A stretch of DNA of 15,478 bases from an uncultured Polyangiaceae bacterium (GTDB taxonomy: Bacteria > Myxococcota_A > Polyangia > Polyangiales > Houyiibacteriaceae). The stretch covers positions 1-15,478 of the forward strand of contig CAMYMX010000022.1 of the NCBI GenBank assembly GCA_947259605.1. Direction: 5' to 3'. Below are positions 7,634 through 14,674 of the stretch, piece by piece. Every line of letters starts with the position of its first letter. The first letter of the stretch is position 1. Position numbers and translations under genes: made by a program. Below the pieces are notes generated by a model. That model searched no databases and was not told the origin of the DNA. It worked only from the letters and a program-made list of their open reading frames with translations.

Positions 7634-7771
7634 TGCCGCGAGTCGAAGGATAACGCCGGCGCGCGATCGCGCCCACTTCCTCGAATCCGAACCTTACTCG
7701 AAATTCCCCTGCGTAGTCTTGTGGGTCGATCCCAAACATCGGATCAGCTCTAGCTTTGTGGTGACGCGAGC

Positions 7772-7799
7772 TTGACGCCTCTAACAGCACGGTGATAAT
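7772..7799 (+). promoter_or_regulatory. Predicted sigma-70-type promoter of the HAMP/Cache gene
   Basis: TTGACG (7772-7777) and GATAAT (7794-7799) are separated by 16 bp. Each box matches five of six consensus positions. Transcription would begin near 7806, giving a leader of about 70 nt that contains the hairpin at 7820-7838. A clear ribosome-binding site, GAGGAG (7862-7867), lies 9 nt before the ATG at 7877. The rest of the 243-bp divergent gap holds a perfect 12-bp palindrome, GCGCGATCGCGC (7661-7672), of unknown meaning, and no gene. Confidence 0.55.
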
Positions 7800-7819
7800 C
7801 CGGGCTCGGTCGGTCTAAC

Positions 7820-7838
7820 CCCCCTTGTCAAAAGGGGG
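7820..7838 (+). promoter_or_regulatory. Hairpin in the 5' leader of the HAMP/Cache gene
   Basis: CCCCCTT (7820-7826) pairs with AAGGGGG (7832-7838) around a five-base loop, GTCAA. It lies just downstream of the predicted promoter and about 24 nt before the ribosome-binding site. It could stabilise the transcript or affect initiation. It could also simply be a common intergenic palindrome. No U-tract follows, so an attenuator is not supported. Confidence 0.4.
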
Positions 7839-7876
7839 AAACAGCCGGTGGGGGTCATTCTGAGGAGAGTCGCGAC

Positions 7877-9331
7877 ATGCGTCTGAAGCTGATTGCGGGC
7901 AACCTCGTGATCGTACTGCTGGTTGGCCTGGGGTCGTACCTGGTGGTGCGGACCCAGCTGCGTTCGGAGCTCTCGAGGCGGCTCGAGGACAGTATCGGCG
8001 ACGATTCGGAGCTTTTCGCGAGGTCGTGGCGGGCCGATGGGGCACGCCTGGCCGAAGGGGTCGGGAACCGCGCTACCAGCAACTCGGTTCGGAACGTCTT
8101 CACGGCGCTCGGCGAAGCCAACCAAAGGCGGCGGGCCTTCGAGGCCGCACAGGAAGTTTCCAAGTGGTTCCAGGATCCGGCGCGCGGTCGGGGCGAGCGG
8201 CCGCACATCGTAGCGGTGATCGACGAGACCGGCCGGGTCATCGCCCGGGACACCGACCGCAATCGAATGTACGGCGACCCGCTGCTCAGCAGCGTTCCGG
8301 TGCTACGCCGCGTATTGCAGCGCGGCGCTTCGAAGTACGGGGTTTGGGCGTACCAGGACAAGCTTCTTCAGGTGGGCGTCGCTGCCGTGCGCAACGACCA
8401 AGGTGGCGTCGTCGGCGCCCTGCTGGTCGGATACGACCTATCCAACGGCTTTGCGAAGCAGGAAGCGCGTTTGATCGGACACGACCTGCTCTTCGTCATG
8501 GGCGAGCGCATCTACAGCACGTCGACCGCGGTCGATGTCCGAGATGCGCTGCAAGACGCCTTGTACTCGCCGCCGCTCGACAACGGGACCCTGGCTGCGC
8601 TGCAGGGCAAACCGACGCTGCCCTGGATGACGACGCTTTCTGGTGACGAATACGTCGGCATCACCGCGGCGCTGCCGATGGCGCGCGGAGTCGAGGCCGC
8701 GTACGTCATTTTGGCCGATCATGCCAAGCACACCGCGCTGGCCGGCGTCGCGAACATGATCCTCTGGCTCACGCTGCTGGGGATCGCCGGCGTTGCGATT
8801 TATGGCTACATCATCGCCAACAGCTTGATGGATCCGATCGAGCAGATGGAGGACGACATTCTCGCGGTCATCAATGGCCGCGGTGATGTTCGGCTCGATG
8901 TGGACACACCTGAGCTCGGCGGCCTCTCGTATCGGGTGAACCAAATGATCAATTTGTTCACCGGTGTCGCCGAGGAAGATGAAGAAGGGCGGGCGGTGAC
9001 GAGCAGCGGCGGATGGGAGTCGGTGAGCGCCTCCAACTCGGGATCCGCGTCGGGACCGAGCGCGCGCAGCCGCGTCACAGCCGACGACCCGGAGGCCTCC
9101 GCCCTCGCTGCGGTTCCGGAAGGTCAGTACTACGCGCAGCTCTACAAGGACTACGTCGCCGCGAAGCAGGCGGTGGGGGAGGACGTTTCGAGCATTTCCG
9201 AAACGCGTTTCATCGAGCGGATCAAAGGCAACGCTGCGCACCTGATCAAGAAGCACGAAGCGCAAATGGTGCGCTTCAAGGTCGAGACCATCGGCAACCA
9301 GGTCAATCTGAAGCCGGTGGTCATCTACTAG
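7877..9331 (+). CDS. Membrane sensor-like protein: Cache-like, HAMP, MXAN_5187-type C-terminus
   Basis: The protein has 484 residues, and its start is supported by GAGGAG 9 nt upstream. Residues 4-25 form a first membrane helix. Residues 26-285 would be periplasmic, and 110-220 (HIVAVIDETGRVIARD, then GVVGALLVGYDLS) look like a Cache-type sensor fold. Residues about 288-313 are a second helix, followed by a HAMP domain (about 313-365, with the DPIEQMEDDI entry). A Ser/Gly/Ala-rich linker runs from 370 to 415. Residues 417-484, starting YYAQLYKDYVAAKQAVGE, resemble from memory the C-terminal domain named after Myxococcus MXAN_5187. There is no kinase, cyclase or MCP signalling domain, so the output is probably by protein contact. 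A HEAT-repeat gene follows 70 bp downstream in the same direction, probably as part of the same operon. Confidence 0.8.
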   Translation: MRLKLIAGNLVIVLLVGLGSYLVVRTQLRSELSRRLEDSIGDDSELFARSWRADGARLAEGVGNRATSNSVRNVFTALGEANQRRRAFEAAQEVSKWFQDPARGRGERPHIVAVIDETGRVIARDTDRNRMYGDPLLSSVPVLRRVLQRGASKYGVWAYQDKLLQVGVAAVRNDQGGVVGALLVGYDLSNGFAKQEARLIGHDLLFVMGERIYSTSTAVDVRDALQDALYSPPLDNGTLAALQGKPTLPWMTTLSGDEYVGITAALPMARGVEAAYVILADHAKHTALAGVANMILWLTLLGIAGVAIYGYIIANSLMDPIEQMEDDILAVINGRGDVRLDVDTPELGGLSYRVNQMINLFTGVAEEDEEGRAVTSSGGWESVSASNSGSASGPSARSRVTADDPEASALAAVPEGQYYAQLYKDYVAAKQAVGEDVSSISETRFIERIKGNAAHLIKKHEAQMVRFKVETIGNQVNLKPVVIY

Positions 9332-9401
9332 GCCTGCGCGTCGGCGTTGGGGACCGCTCTCGTTGCACCGCGGGCCCGTTCGGCCTAGTTGTTGTCGCGT
9401 C

Positions 9402-10118
9402 ATGGGGCTTTTCGATGTCTTCAAAGGTGGTGGCGGCGGGCTCAGCAAGCACGTCGCGCGCGTGGCGAACAAGCGCGCTCAGAAGCACGAGCGCTGGGAG
9501 TCGATTCAAGTGCTCGCGAGCGACGGCTCGGACGAGGCCATTCGCGCGCTGCTGGCCCGGTTCGCCATTCGAGTCGACCCCAGCATCACCGATGGCGAAG
9601 AAAAGAACGCGGCGTTCCTAGGTGTCGTCCAGAACGGGGAAGCAGCGCTCGGCCCGGTGCGTGATTTCCTCGCGTCGTCCGAGACCCTGGCCTGGCCGAT
9701 GAAGATTCTACGGGAGCTGCAGAGCGAGGAAGAAGTCACGACGACACTGCTCGAGCTGCTCTCGAAGATGGACATCGAATACGAGCGTGACCCTCAGAAA
9801 AAGATCGACGTCATCGCCAGCTTCGAGGAATGCAAAGACCCGCGCATCGTCGAGGCGGTGATCCGCTTTCTCGAAGACATGAACGAGACGGTCCGCTTCC
9901 ACGCCGCCGGCGCAATCCTGGCCCAGGACGAAGCCGACGCGGCCCTCGAACCGATGACGAAAGCGTTTCTGGCCGAAGAAAGCGTGCGCGTGAGAATGCG
10001 CATGCTCGACGGCTACATCGACCGCGGCTGGAAGCTGGCCGACGTGAAGGAAGATGCCGCGAAGAAAATGCCCCCCGGCTACTCGCTAGGTAAGAAGGGC
10101 GAGGTTCGAAAGAAGTAG
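9402..10118 (+). CDS. HEAT-repeat protein, cytoplasmic
   Basis: The protein has 238 residues from the ATG at 9402 (MGLFDVFKGGGGG). An upstream in-frame TTG at 9363 would add a Cys/Arg-rich extension that looks non-coding. No clear ribosome-binding site is seen. The body is all-helical with repeated HEAT-like helix pairs. Examples are SDEAIRALLARF (43-54), PVRDFLASSETLAWPMKILRE at about 84-104, DPRIVEAVIRFLEDMNETVR (145-164) and its continuation FHAAGAILAQDE. The C-terminus is basic (GKKGEVRKK). There is no signal peptide or membrane helix. HEAT repeats act as scaffolds for protein contacts. The position behind the HAMP protein suggests a partner role, which is inference. A palindromic element begins 4 nt after the stop. 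Confidence 0.8.
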   Translation: MGLFDVFKGGGGGLSKHVARVANKRAQKHERWESIQVLASDGSDEAIRALLARFAIRVDPSITDGEEKNAAFLGVVQNGEAALGPVRDFLASSETLAWPMKILRELQSEEEVTTTLLELLSKMDIEYERDPQKKIDVIASFEECKDPRIVEAVIRFLEDMNETVRFHAAGAILAQDEADAALEPMTKAFLAEESVRVRMRMLDGYIDRGWKLADVKEDAAKKMPPGYSLGKKGEVRKK

Positions 10119-10227
10119 AGCCGGGGCGCGGAAAAAAGCGCGACGCGGGAGTTCAGCGGACGGGGCGGCTGCCGCGGGTGTTTGGGGGATCAGGTCTTGG
10201 GTGGGTTAGCGGGTACGGCTTGTTTGC

Positions 10228-10340
10228 ACCGCCCCGCCCACCCCCACCCGTAATCCTCCCTGGCGCGGCATTCGCTTCGCTTTGCCTTGCCGGCGCATTC
10301 GCGCCGGGCTTCGCCCTTCGGGCTCTCGCTGCCGCCTGCC
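10228..10340 (+). repeat. GC-rich hairpin module, copy 2
   Basis: This is the second copy of the 28-139 module, here embedded in the composite element. Hairpins are conserved: CCGGCGC (10290-10296) pairs with GCGCCGG (10301-10307), and GCCC (10313-10316) pairs with GGGC (10320-10323). Relative to copy 1, the substitutions I can place in these hairpins fall in the loops (TTC versus ATTC, TGC versus TTC), so the stems are kept. Confidence 0.75.
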
Positions 10341-10374
10341 GTTGGGAGCCTGGTTAGCTCTGTCTCCGTATGGA

Positions 10375-10397
10375 GGGACGCGTTTTTTCCGCGTCCC
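10375..10397 (-). terminator. Strong short hairpin after the outer-membrane barrel gene
   Basis: GGGACGCG (10375-10382) pairs perfectly with CGCGTCCC (10390-10397) around a seven-base loop, TTTTTTC. It starts 10 nt past the stop of the minus-strand barrel gene. In sequence it equals the two ends of the palindromic element joined with the interior missing. No U-tract follows in the minus direction, so it may be a factor-dependent terminator or a 3' end stabiliser. Confidence 0.5.
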
Positions 10398-10407
10398 GAT
10401 GGCGCGC

Positions 10408-11298
10408 TCAGTCGGTAGTCTTCGTCTTCGGCGGGAGTACGAAGATGAGGCCGAAGGTGAACATGTTGTTGAACTGCCGTATGCGGTCGTTGCTGTCGAT
10501 CTGGCCGTCCTTGTTGTTGTCGGTGCCGCCGGTGTTGTACTTGAATGGGATGCCCCGCCACCGCAGGGCGATCCCCAGGAAGTCATGGAAGAAGGCGTTG
10601 AACGAGATACCAAAGGACGGCGCGATCGCTGTGCGCTTGGAGCGCGCCAGCTGGCTTTCGAGGCACCCGGTATCCATGGCGTTGCCCGCGATTTCGCAGA
10701 AGGCGACGTCGCTCGGAGAGGGGCGGCCGATGGCATCGGCTCGTTCTTCAACTCCGACGAACGCTGCGCCCACGAAGAAGTCCAGGTCCGCGTCGAAGAA
10801 GACCTTTTGGAACATCGCTAGCTTGCCGCGGAAGGGCATGAAGTGGAGCTCGACGCCGGACCACCAGTTGATGCGGCCGATCTGCTGAGGAAAGTTGTCC
10901 TTCTCCGGCAAGTCCAACCGGTTGGCGTTCGTGGTGAAGCCCTTCGACTGAATTTCTTTGGTCAGATTCATGTCGAGCTGGCCGACGGAGTACCCGCCCC
11001 AGCCGCCGATGCCAAACCAATCCACGAAGTGGAATCGCGCTTCGCCGCCAACGATGAGCGACCGAGCGTATTCATCGCCAATCGTGAACGCGAAAAAGGG
11101 CTCGACGTGTAGACGCATGGCGCGCCAGAGACGGAGCTTTTTCACGGAAGTCGCGCCCGCAAGAGGCCCGCTCACCTGCACGTCTTGCGCACTTGCCGTG
11201 CCGGCGCCTTCACGCAGGCCGTCGCCCAGGACCAGGCAGAGCGCTAGCGCTAGCAAGATGCCGATTCGCAAAAGCGTCTTTGGTACGAGCTTCATCAT
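10408..11298 (-). CDS. Outer-membrane beta-barrel protein, myxobacterial type, with EF-hand-like loop
   Basis: The protein has 296 residues. Residues 1-38 are a signal peptide with a Leu/Ala-rich core and a probable cut near TASAQ. The mature part alternates aromatic and polar residues as in barrel strands, for example LHVEPFFAFTIG (63-74), VELHFMPFRGKL (149-160) and FFDADLDFFVGAAF (167-180). It ends with a strand, NMFTFGLIFVL. Residues 260-271 (DNNKDGQIDSND) fit the 12-residue EF-hand loop, with D1, N3, D5, G6, I8 and D12 all in place, so a calcium-binding extracellular loop or turn is plausible. C201 and C212 could form a disulfide. It shares the P-F-x-GK and K-x-F strand motif with the gene before it and overlaps that gene by ATGA. 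Family recognition (OMP_myx_plus type, as in GltA/GltB or NfsA/NfsB relatives) is from memory. Confidence 0.78.
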   Translation of the reverse strand: MMKLVPKTLLRIGILLALALCLVLGDGLREGAGTASAQDVQVSGPLAGATSVKKLRLWRAMRLHVEPFFAFTIGDEYARSLIVGGEARFHFVDWFGIGGWGGYSVGQLDMNLTKEIQSKGFTTNANRLDLPEKDNFPQQIGRINWWSGVELHFMPFRGKLAMFQKVFFDADLDFFVGAAFVGVEERADAIGRPSPSDVAFCEIAGNAMDTGCLESQLARSKRTAIAPSFGISFNAFFHDFLGIALRWRGIPFKYNTGGTDNNKDGQIDSNDRIRQFNNMFTFGLIFVLPPKTKTTD

Positions 11299-12218
11299 TT
11301 CGGTAGCCGGTACTCGAACTTAATCGGTAGGAAGAGGGTGAATCCGATCTGGATGGATGTGTTCGCGACGAAGCTCGAGCCAGGCTGAAGCCAGGTCGAC
11401 GGATCGCCTGCGCCGACTGGACCGGGCAGTTGGCTTTCCGGAGTGATGTTCTCGAACTGATCGGGCCACATGTAGGCTCGGAACTCCGTGAAGAAGGTGA
11501 GATAACGTGTCAGGAAGATCCGCAGGCCGGCGCCAACGTTGAACGCGACATTGGTCTGCCAGTCGAAGACGCGTGGCGGGTCTGTTGCGACGCCAAACAC
11601 CGTAATTGGTTTTGTGCGCATGAAGCCGACGCCGCCGATCAGATACGCGTCCCATTGGAAGATCTTCTTGCGGACCTTGAACTTCCCGTAGAACGGCACG
11701 TAGGTGAAGTTGACCCATGCCCCTGTCTGCCAGTCGTTGATCGGAACGCCCAGCCGGGATTGGTTCTGGATTCGCTCGACGAGGTCCGTGCCGCGCTCGA
11801 GCGGGTTCGTTCCCCAGTCGTACCAGATGAAGTTGGCCCCGACCGCCAGGACGTTGGTGAACCAATAATTGTACGCGAGCCCCAGCCCATAGTGCTTTAA
11901 GTAGGGGTCGTTCAGGGTGAACGCGACCGACGGCGCCAGCTCGTGACGCTTCAGGCGAAGCGCGTAGATCTGCTGGACCGCGTAGATCTCTTCGGCGATC
12001 TCTTCGCGCTGAGGCGCGGGTTCGGTCGGCCCCGAATCAGCGTCGTCGCCGGCAGCGAGCTCCTCGATGAGATCGCCTTGGCGCTCGGAATCCTTGGCCG
12101 GCTCGGCGTCCTCCTCATCGACCTCGTCGAGGGAGAACTCCATCTGGGCCTGGACCACCGTCGGAAACGCCGTCAGAAGCGCTGCCATCAGCAGCGCAAT
12201 CCCCCCCAATTCTCGCAT
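11295..12218 (-). CDS. Outer-membrane beta-barrel protein, myxobacterial type
   Basis: The protein has 307 residues from the ATG at 12218, chosen because it begins a good signal peptide (RELGGIALLMAALLTAFPT, cut near VVQAQ). Earlier in-frame codons back to 12257 add a tail unlike a signal sequence. A GGAAGG lies about 12 nt upstream. Residues 27-77 are strongly acidic and probably disordered. The barrel follows: EEIYAVQQIYALRLKRHEL (77-95), SVAFTLNDPYLKHYGLGLAY (97-116), then TNVLAVGANFIWYDWG. This order is typical of myxobacterial outer-membrane barrels. Residues 168-202 (NFTYVPFYGKF, then KKIFQWDAYLIGGVGF) align with the downstream gene, so the two are paralogues. They overlap by 4 bp and likely share a promoter. 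A link to gliding or spore-coat machinery is possible but not shown. Confidence 0.8.
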   Translation of the reverse strand: MRELGGIALLMAALLTAFPTVVQAQMEFSLDEVDEEDAEPAKDSERQGDLIEELAAGDDADSGPTEPAPQREEIAEEIYAVQQIYALRLKRHELAPSVAFTLNDPYLKHYGLGLAYNYWFTNVLAVGANFIWYDWGTNPLERGTDLVERIQNQSRLGVPINDWQTGAWVNFTYVPFYGKFKVRKKIFQWDAYLIGGVGFMRTKPITVFGVATDPPRVFDWQTNVAFNVGAGLRIFLTRYLTFFTEFRAYMWPDQFENITPESQLPGPVGAGDPSTWLQPGSSFVANTSIQIGFTLFLPIKFEYRLPK

Positions 12219-12312
12219 CGGCCTTTGGCCTTCCCCCCTGAGCACCCCGGCCCCCACCGTGGCAACTCTCTGAAATCACGTAGCAACTGTCCGTTTGTGT
12301 TCGGACGCCAAG

Positions 12313-12342
12313 ACTATATCACGGTGAATATCGCACTACCAA
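12313..12342 (-). promoter_or_regulatory. Predicted promoter of the two-gene outer-membrane operon
   Basis: Read on the minus strand, TTGGTA (12342-12337) and TATAGT (12318-12313) are 18 bp apart, matching the sigma-70 consensus at four and five of six positions. The start would be near 12306, giving a leader of about 88 nt. That leader begins with a short possible hairpin, CGGAC/GTCCG (plus-strand GTCCG 12289-12293, CGGAC 12302-12306). The site lies in the 168-bp gap after ftsY, which holds no other recognisable feature apart from a weak AAATCC/GGATTT pair (12341-12368). Confidence 0.45.
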
Positions 12343-12386
12343 ATCCGCTAGCCATTTTCGTTGGATTTCCGCCCCGACGCACGCGG

Positions 12387-13661
12387 CTAGGCCAGGCTCT
12401 GGGCCTCCTCGGCGGGCTCGAGCGCCTCCGGGGACTCGAAAAGCGCCTCGACGAAGGCCCCCGTGGCGAACGGCTTGAGGTCCTCAACCTTCTCGCCGAC
12501 CCCGATGAACTCGATCGGAATCTGGTGCTGGTCGACGATCCCGAGGATCACACCGCCCTTGGCGGTGCCGTCGAGCTTGGTGAGGACGATGCCGCTCACA
12601 GGGAGCGCTTCCTTGAACAGTTGAGCCTGTTGAATCGCGTTTTGGCCCGTGGTGGCGTCGAGGACGAGCAAGACGTGATCCGCCGGGCGGCCCAGGGCTT
12701 TTTCGACGGTGCGCCCGAGCTTCTTCAGCTCATCCATGAGCGGGACCTTCGTGTGGAGGCGACCGGCCGTGTCGGCGATCACGAGATCGATGCCACGGTC
12801 CTTTGCGTTTTGAATCGCATCGAAGATCACCGAACCGGGATCGGCGCGGTCCTTGCCTTTGACGACTTCGCAGCCGACGCGCCGGCCCCAAACCTCGAGT
12901 TGTGTGACGGCGGCAGCGCGGAAGGTGTCACCGGCGGCAAGGAGCAAGCTCTTGCCTTGTCGGTCGAATCGACTCGCGAGCTTGCCGATGGTGGTCGTCT
13001 TGCCTACGCCGTTGACGCCGACGACCAAGATCACCGTAGGCGTTCCACCGAGCGAAAGCCCTTGGCCGCTCGTTGCCAAGATGCTCCGAGCCTCTTCTCG
13101 AATCGCGTCCCAGGCATCGTCTGCCGAAGAGAGCAGGCCGCCGTTCATCTGCGTGCGCAGCGCTTCAAGCACGCGCTCCGTCGTGTGTACCCCGACGTCG
13201 GCGGTGATCAGCACCTCCTCCACCTCGTCGAGAATCGAGGTGTCGAGCTCGCGGCCGCGACGGAACACGCCCGCCAGCCGTGAAATCAGATTGCCCCGGG
13301 TCGACTCGAGCCCAGTGCGAAACGCTCCGAGATCAGCCGGCGGCGCGGGCGGAGGCGTGACGCGCGCCTCACGGACCGGGGCTGGGGCAGCCGGGGCCTC
13401 GGGTGGGCCGGTCAGGAGATCTTCGATTTGGAGGGGAAGGGTCGATTCGGGCTGGGGTTTACCGAGCTCGTCGAGCCGAGTCCTCGACTGGTCGCCTTCG
13501 AGCGCCTCGGTTGTCGGCGTCGTCGTCGGCTCCTCGGAAAGCGCGCGCTTCTTTCGCCCGCGCACGAACCCAATGATGATGCCAAGCAGGATCAACCCAA
13601 GGACCGCCGCAAGCGCCGCGAGCGTGGTTGGGTTGTTCAAATCTAGTTGTAGTGACTCCAT
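12387..13661 (-). CDS. ftsY: Signal recognition particle receptor FtsY
   Basis: The protein has 424 residues from the ATG at 13661, with AGAGG about 7 nt upstream. Longer in-frame extensions run through the promoter region and are not credible. FtsY is the SRP receptor GTPase that docks ribosome-nascent-chain complexes at the inner membrane. Residues 13-33 form one hydrophobic helix followed by RGRKKR, so this FtsY appears membrane-anchored, unlike the peripheral E. coli protein. Residues 40-115 are a Pro/Ala/Glu-rich linker. The N domain runs from about 120 to 200. GTPase motifs are G1 GVNGVGKTTTIGKLA (215-229), DTFRAAA (245-251), DTAGR (297-301), TKLDG (361-365) and GVGE (387-390). All catalytic motifs are intact. 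A predicted promoter lies just upstream. Confidence 0.96.
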   Translation of the reverse strand: MESLQLDLNNPTTLAALAAVLGLILLGIIIGFVRGRKKRALSEEPTTTPTTEALEGDQSRTRLDELGKPQPESTLPLQIEDLLTGPPEAPAAPAPVREARVTPPPAPPADLGAFRTGLESTRGNLISRLAGVFRRGRELDTSILDEVEEVLITADVGVHTTERVLEALRTQMNGGLLSSADDAWDAIREEARSILATSGQGLSLGGTPTVILVVGVNGVGKTTTIGKLASRFDRQGKSLLLAAGDTFRAAAVTQLEVWGRRVGCEVVKGKDRADPGSVIFDAIQNAKDRGIDLVIADTAGRLHTKVPLMDELKKLGRTVEKALGRPADHVLLVLDATTGQNAIQQAQLFKEALPVSGIVLTKLDGTAKGGVILGIVDQHQIPIEFIGVGEKVEDLKPFATGAFVEALFESPEALEPAEEAQSLA

Positions 13662-13702
13662 GCGACCTCTGTCAGCCCCCGGATGGCCGTTGCGACCGCC
13701 GC

Positions 13703-13732
13703 AATATAGAGACGCGGACACGGGGCAGTCAA
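13703..13732 (-). promoter_or_regulatory. Predicted sigma-70-type promoter of ftsY
   Basis: On the minus strand, TTGACT (13732-13727) and TATATT (13708-13703) are 18 bp apart, and each box matches five of six consensus bases. Transcription would start near 13696, about 35 nt before the ftsY ATG, a normal leader length that leaves room for AGAGG. It lies in the 162-bp gap between ftsY and the divergent HEAT gene. Confidence 0.6.
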
Positions 13733-13754
13733 CGCGGCTGCACAGACGAATCGG

Positions 13755-13784
13755 TTGCCCTGCCGCTTCTCCAGCTGTGATACT
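13755..13784 (+). promoter_or_regulatory. Weak candidate promoter of the secreted HEAT-repeat gene
   Basis: TTGCCC (13755-13760) and GATACT (13779-13784) are 18 bp apart; each matches four of six consensus positions. The start near 13791 would leave a leader of about 33 nt. The match is modest and rests mainly on the spacing and position in the divergent gap. Confidence 0.3.
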
Positions 13785-13823
13785 GAAAATGTAGGGGAAG
13801 GGCGGGAGCTGTTGAGGGGGCAC

Positions 13824-14636
13824 ATGGGCCGGTGGCATCTTTGGCAAGCGCTCGCGCTGGCCTCGCTCCTTTTGACGAGCACGGCCGCGGCCAACGGCCG
13901 TGACGACTACCTCGTTCGCTTGCTTCGTGAATCTCCAGCCTTTCGTGTGCGCGCGCAGGCCGCCTTGTCGCTCGGGCAATTGGAGCCGACCCGCCCTTCA
14001 TTGGAAGCCCTCGAACGCGCGGTGCGGGACAAGCATCCGGCAGTACGGGTATCGGCGATCTCGTCTCTACGGAGATTGGAGTCGAAGGAATCGCTTCCGG
14101 TGATCGAGAGGGCGATACGAGATGGGAACAAATCTGTGCGCCGGGCGGCGGTCGAAGCCGCGGCGGCGCTGAGCGCCGTGGGAGAGCGCGAGCGCGGGCC
14201 AGGCCGGACCGAGTACCTGGTCTCGGTTGGGATGCCTGGCGCCAAAGCGGAGCGGGTTTCCCGTCAGATGCTCTTCGATACACGGATCTATTTGTCTGAG
14301 CAGCTGCTGACGCTCCGCGGGATCGAGCTCGCTCCGGACGACTTGACGCCCGCAGACGCGAAGCGGGAGGTCGTCCAGCGGAGGCTGAGCGGGTATCATC
14401 TGGAAAGCTCGATCGTCACCTTGGAGCCCACGAGCGGCGGCGTGCGGGCGGTGGTTTCCATCATCGTGCTTTCGTACCCCGGGCGGGACATGCGCGGCAT
14501 GTTGCGCGGCGCAGCGACCGCGTCGGGCCGTTACAGCGATCAGAGCGCCAAGCTGGCGGTACACGGCGCCTTCGTCAGCGCCCTCCGCCGCCTGCCCGGC
14601 TTGCTCGAGGCGACGAAATCGAAAGGAAGCCTTTGA
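13824..14636 (+). CDS. Exported HEAT-repeat protein of unknown function
   Basis: The protein has 270 residues from the ATG at 13824, chosen because it begins a signal peptide (WHLWQALALASLLLTSTAAA, residues 4-23) and follows GAGGGGG. Residues 27-118 form three HEAT-like helix pairs, with the typical VRAQAALSLGQLE, VRVSAISSLRRLE and VRRAAVEAAAALS second helices. Residues about 128-258 form a separate alpha/beta segment: YLVSVGMPG, SIVTLEPTSGGVRAVVSIIVLSYPG, and a final amphipathic helix AVHGAFVSALRRL. That second part loosely recalls periplasmic TolB/LpoB-like alpha-beta domains, which is only a guess. The protein is probably periplasmic. A HAMP membrane protein follows 38 bp later in the same direction, so the two are probably co-transcribed. 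Confidence 0.78.
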   Translation: MGRWHLWQALALASLLLTSTAAANGRDDYLVRLLRESPAFRVRAQAALSLGQLEPTRPSLEALERAVRDKHPAVRVSAISSLRRLESKESLPVIERAIRDGNKSVRRAAVEAAAALSAVGERERGPGRTEYLVSVGMPGAKAERVSRQMLFDTRIYLSEQLLTLRGIELAPDDLTPADAKREVVQRRLSGYHLESSIVTLEPTSGGVRAVVSIIVLSYPGRDMRGMLRGAATASGRYSDQSAKLAVHGAFVSALRRLPGLLEATKSKGSL

Positions 14637-14674
14637 CCGGCGAAGAACGATGGGCGTAGGAAGTGAGAAACGCG

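Larger units (their letters stand above)
10123..10397 (+). repeat. Composite palindromic intergenic element, copy C
   Basis: The region fills the gap between two convergent stops, 4 nt after one and 10 nt before the other. The left end, GGGGCGCGGAAAAAAGCGCG with the following ACGCGGG and GCGGACGGGGCGG, matches the left end of the copy at 15268 up to about position 10170. The right end carries TTTTTTCCGCGTCCC (10383-10397), the inverted counterpart of the left end with one G-U position. Between them lie the 112-bp module (10228-10340) and CTGTCTCCGTATGGAGGG (10360-10377), a motif that also adjoins the copy at 15268-15453. I read it as one element with a replaced interior, or as two partial elements joined by the module. 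Confidence 0.7.

Noticed and set aside
7605..7790. Small minus-strand frame (61 codons) upstream of and overlapping the ATP-grasp gene, possibly a missing N-terminus
   Set aside because: Third-position GC is clearly lower than in neighbouring genes, no ribosome-binding site is seen, and it covers the promoter of the divergent gene. It does not resemble a CoA-binding domain.
10190..10561. Minus-strand frame over the composite repeat and the end of the barrel gene
   Set aside because: It is made of repeat DNA plus the wrong frame of the barrel gene.
11943..13794. Plus-strand open frames opposite ftsY and the first barrel gene
   Set aside because: They lie antisense to intact GTPase motifs and a barrel protein; their composition (Arg/Ser- or Leu/Asp-rich) is typical of shadow frames.
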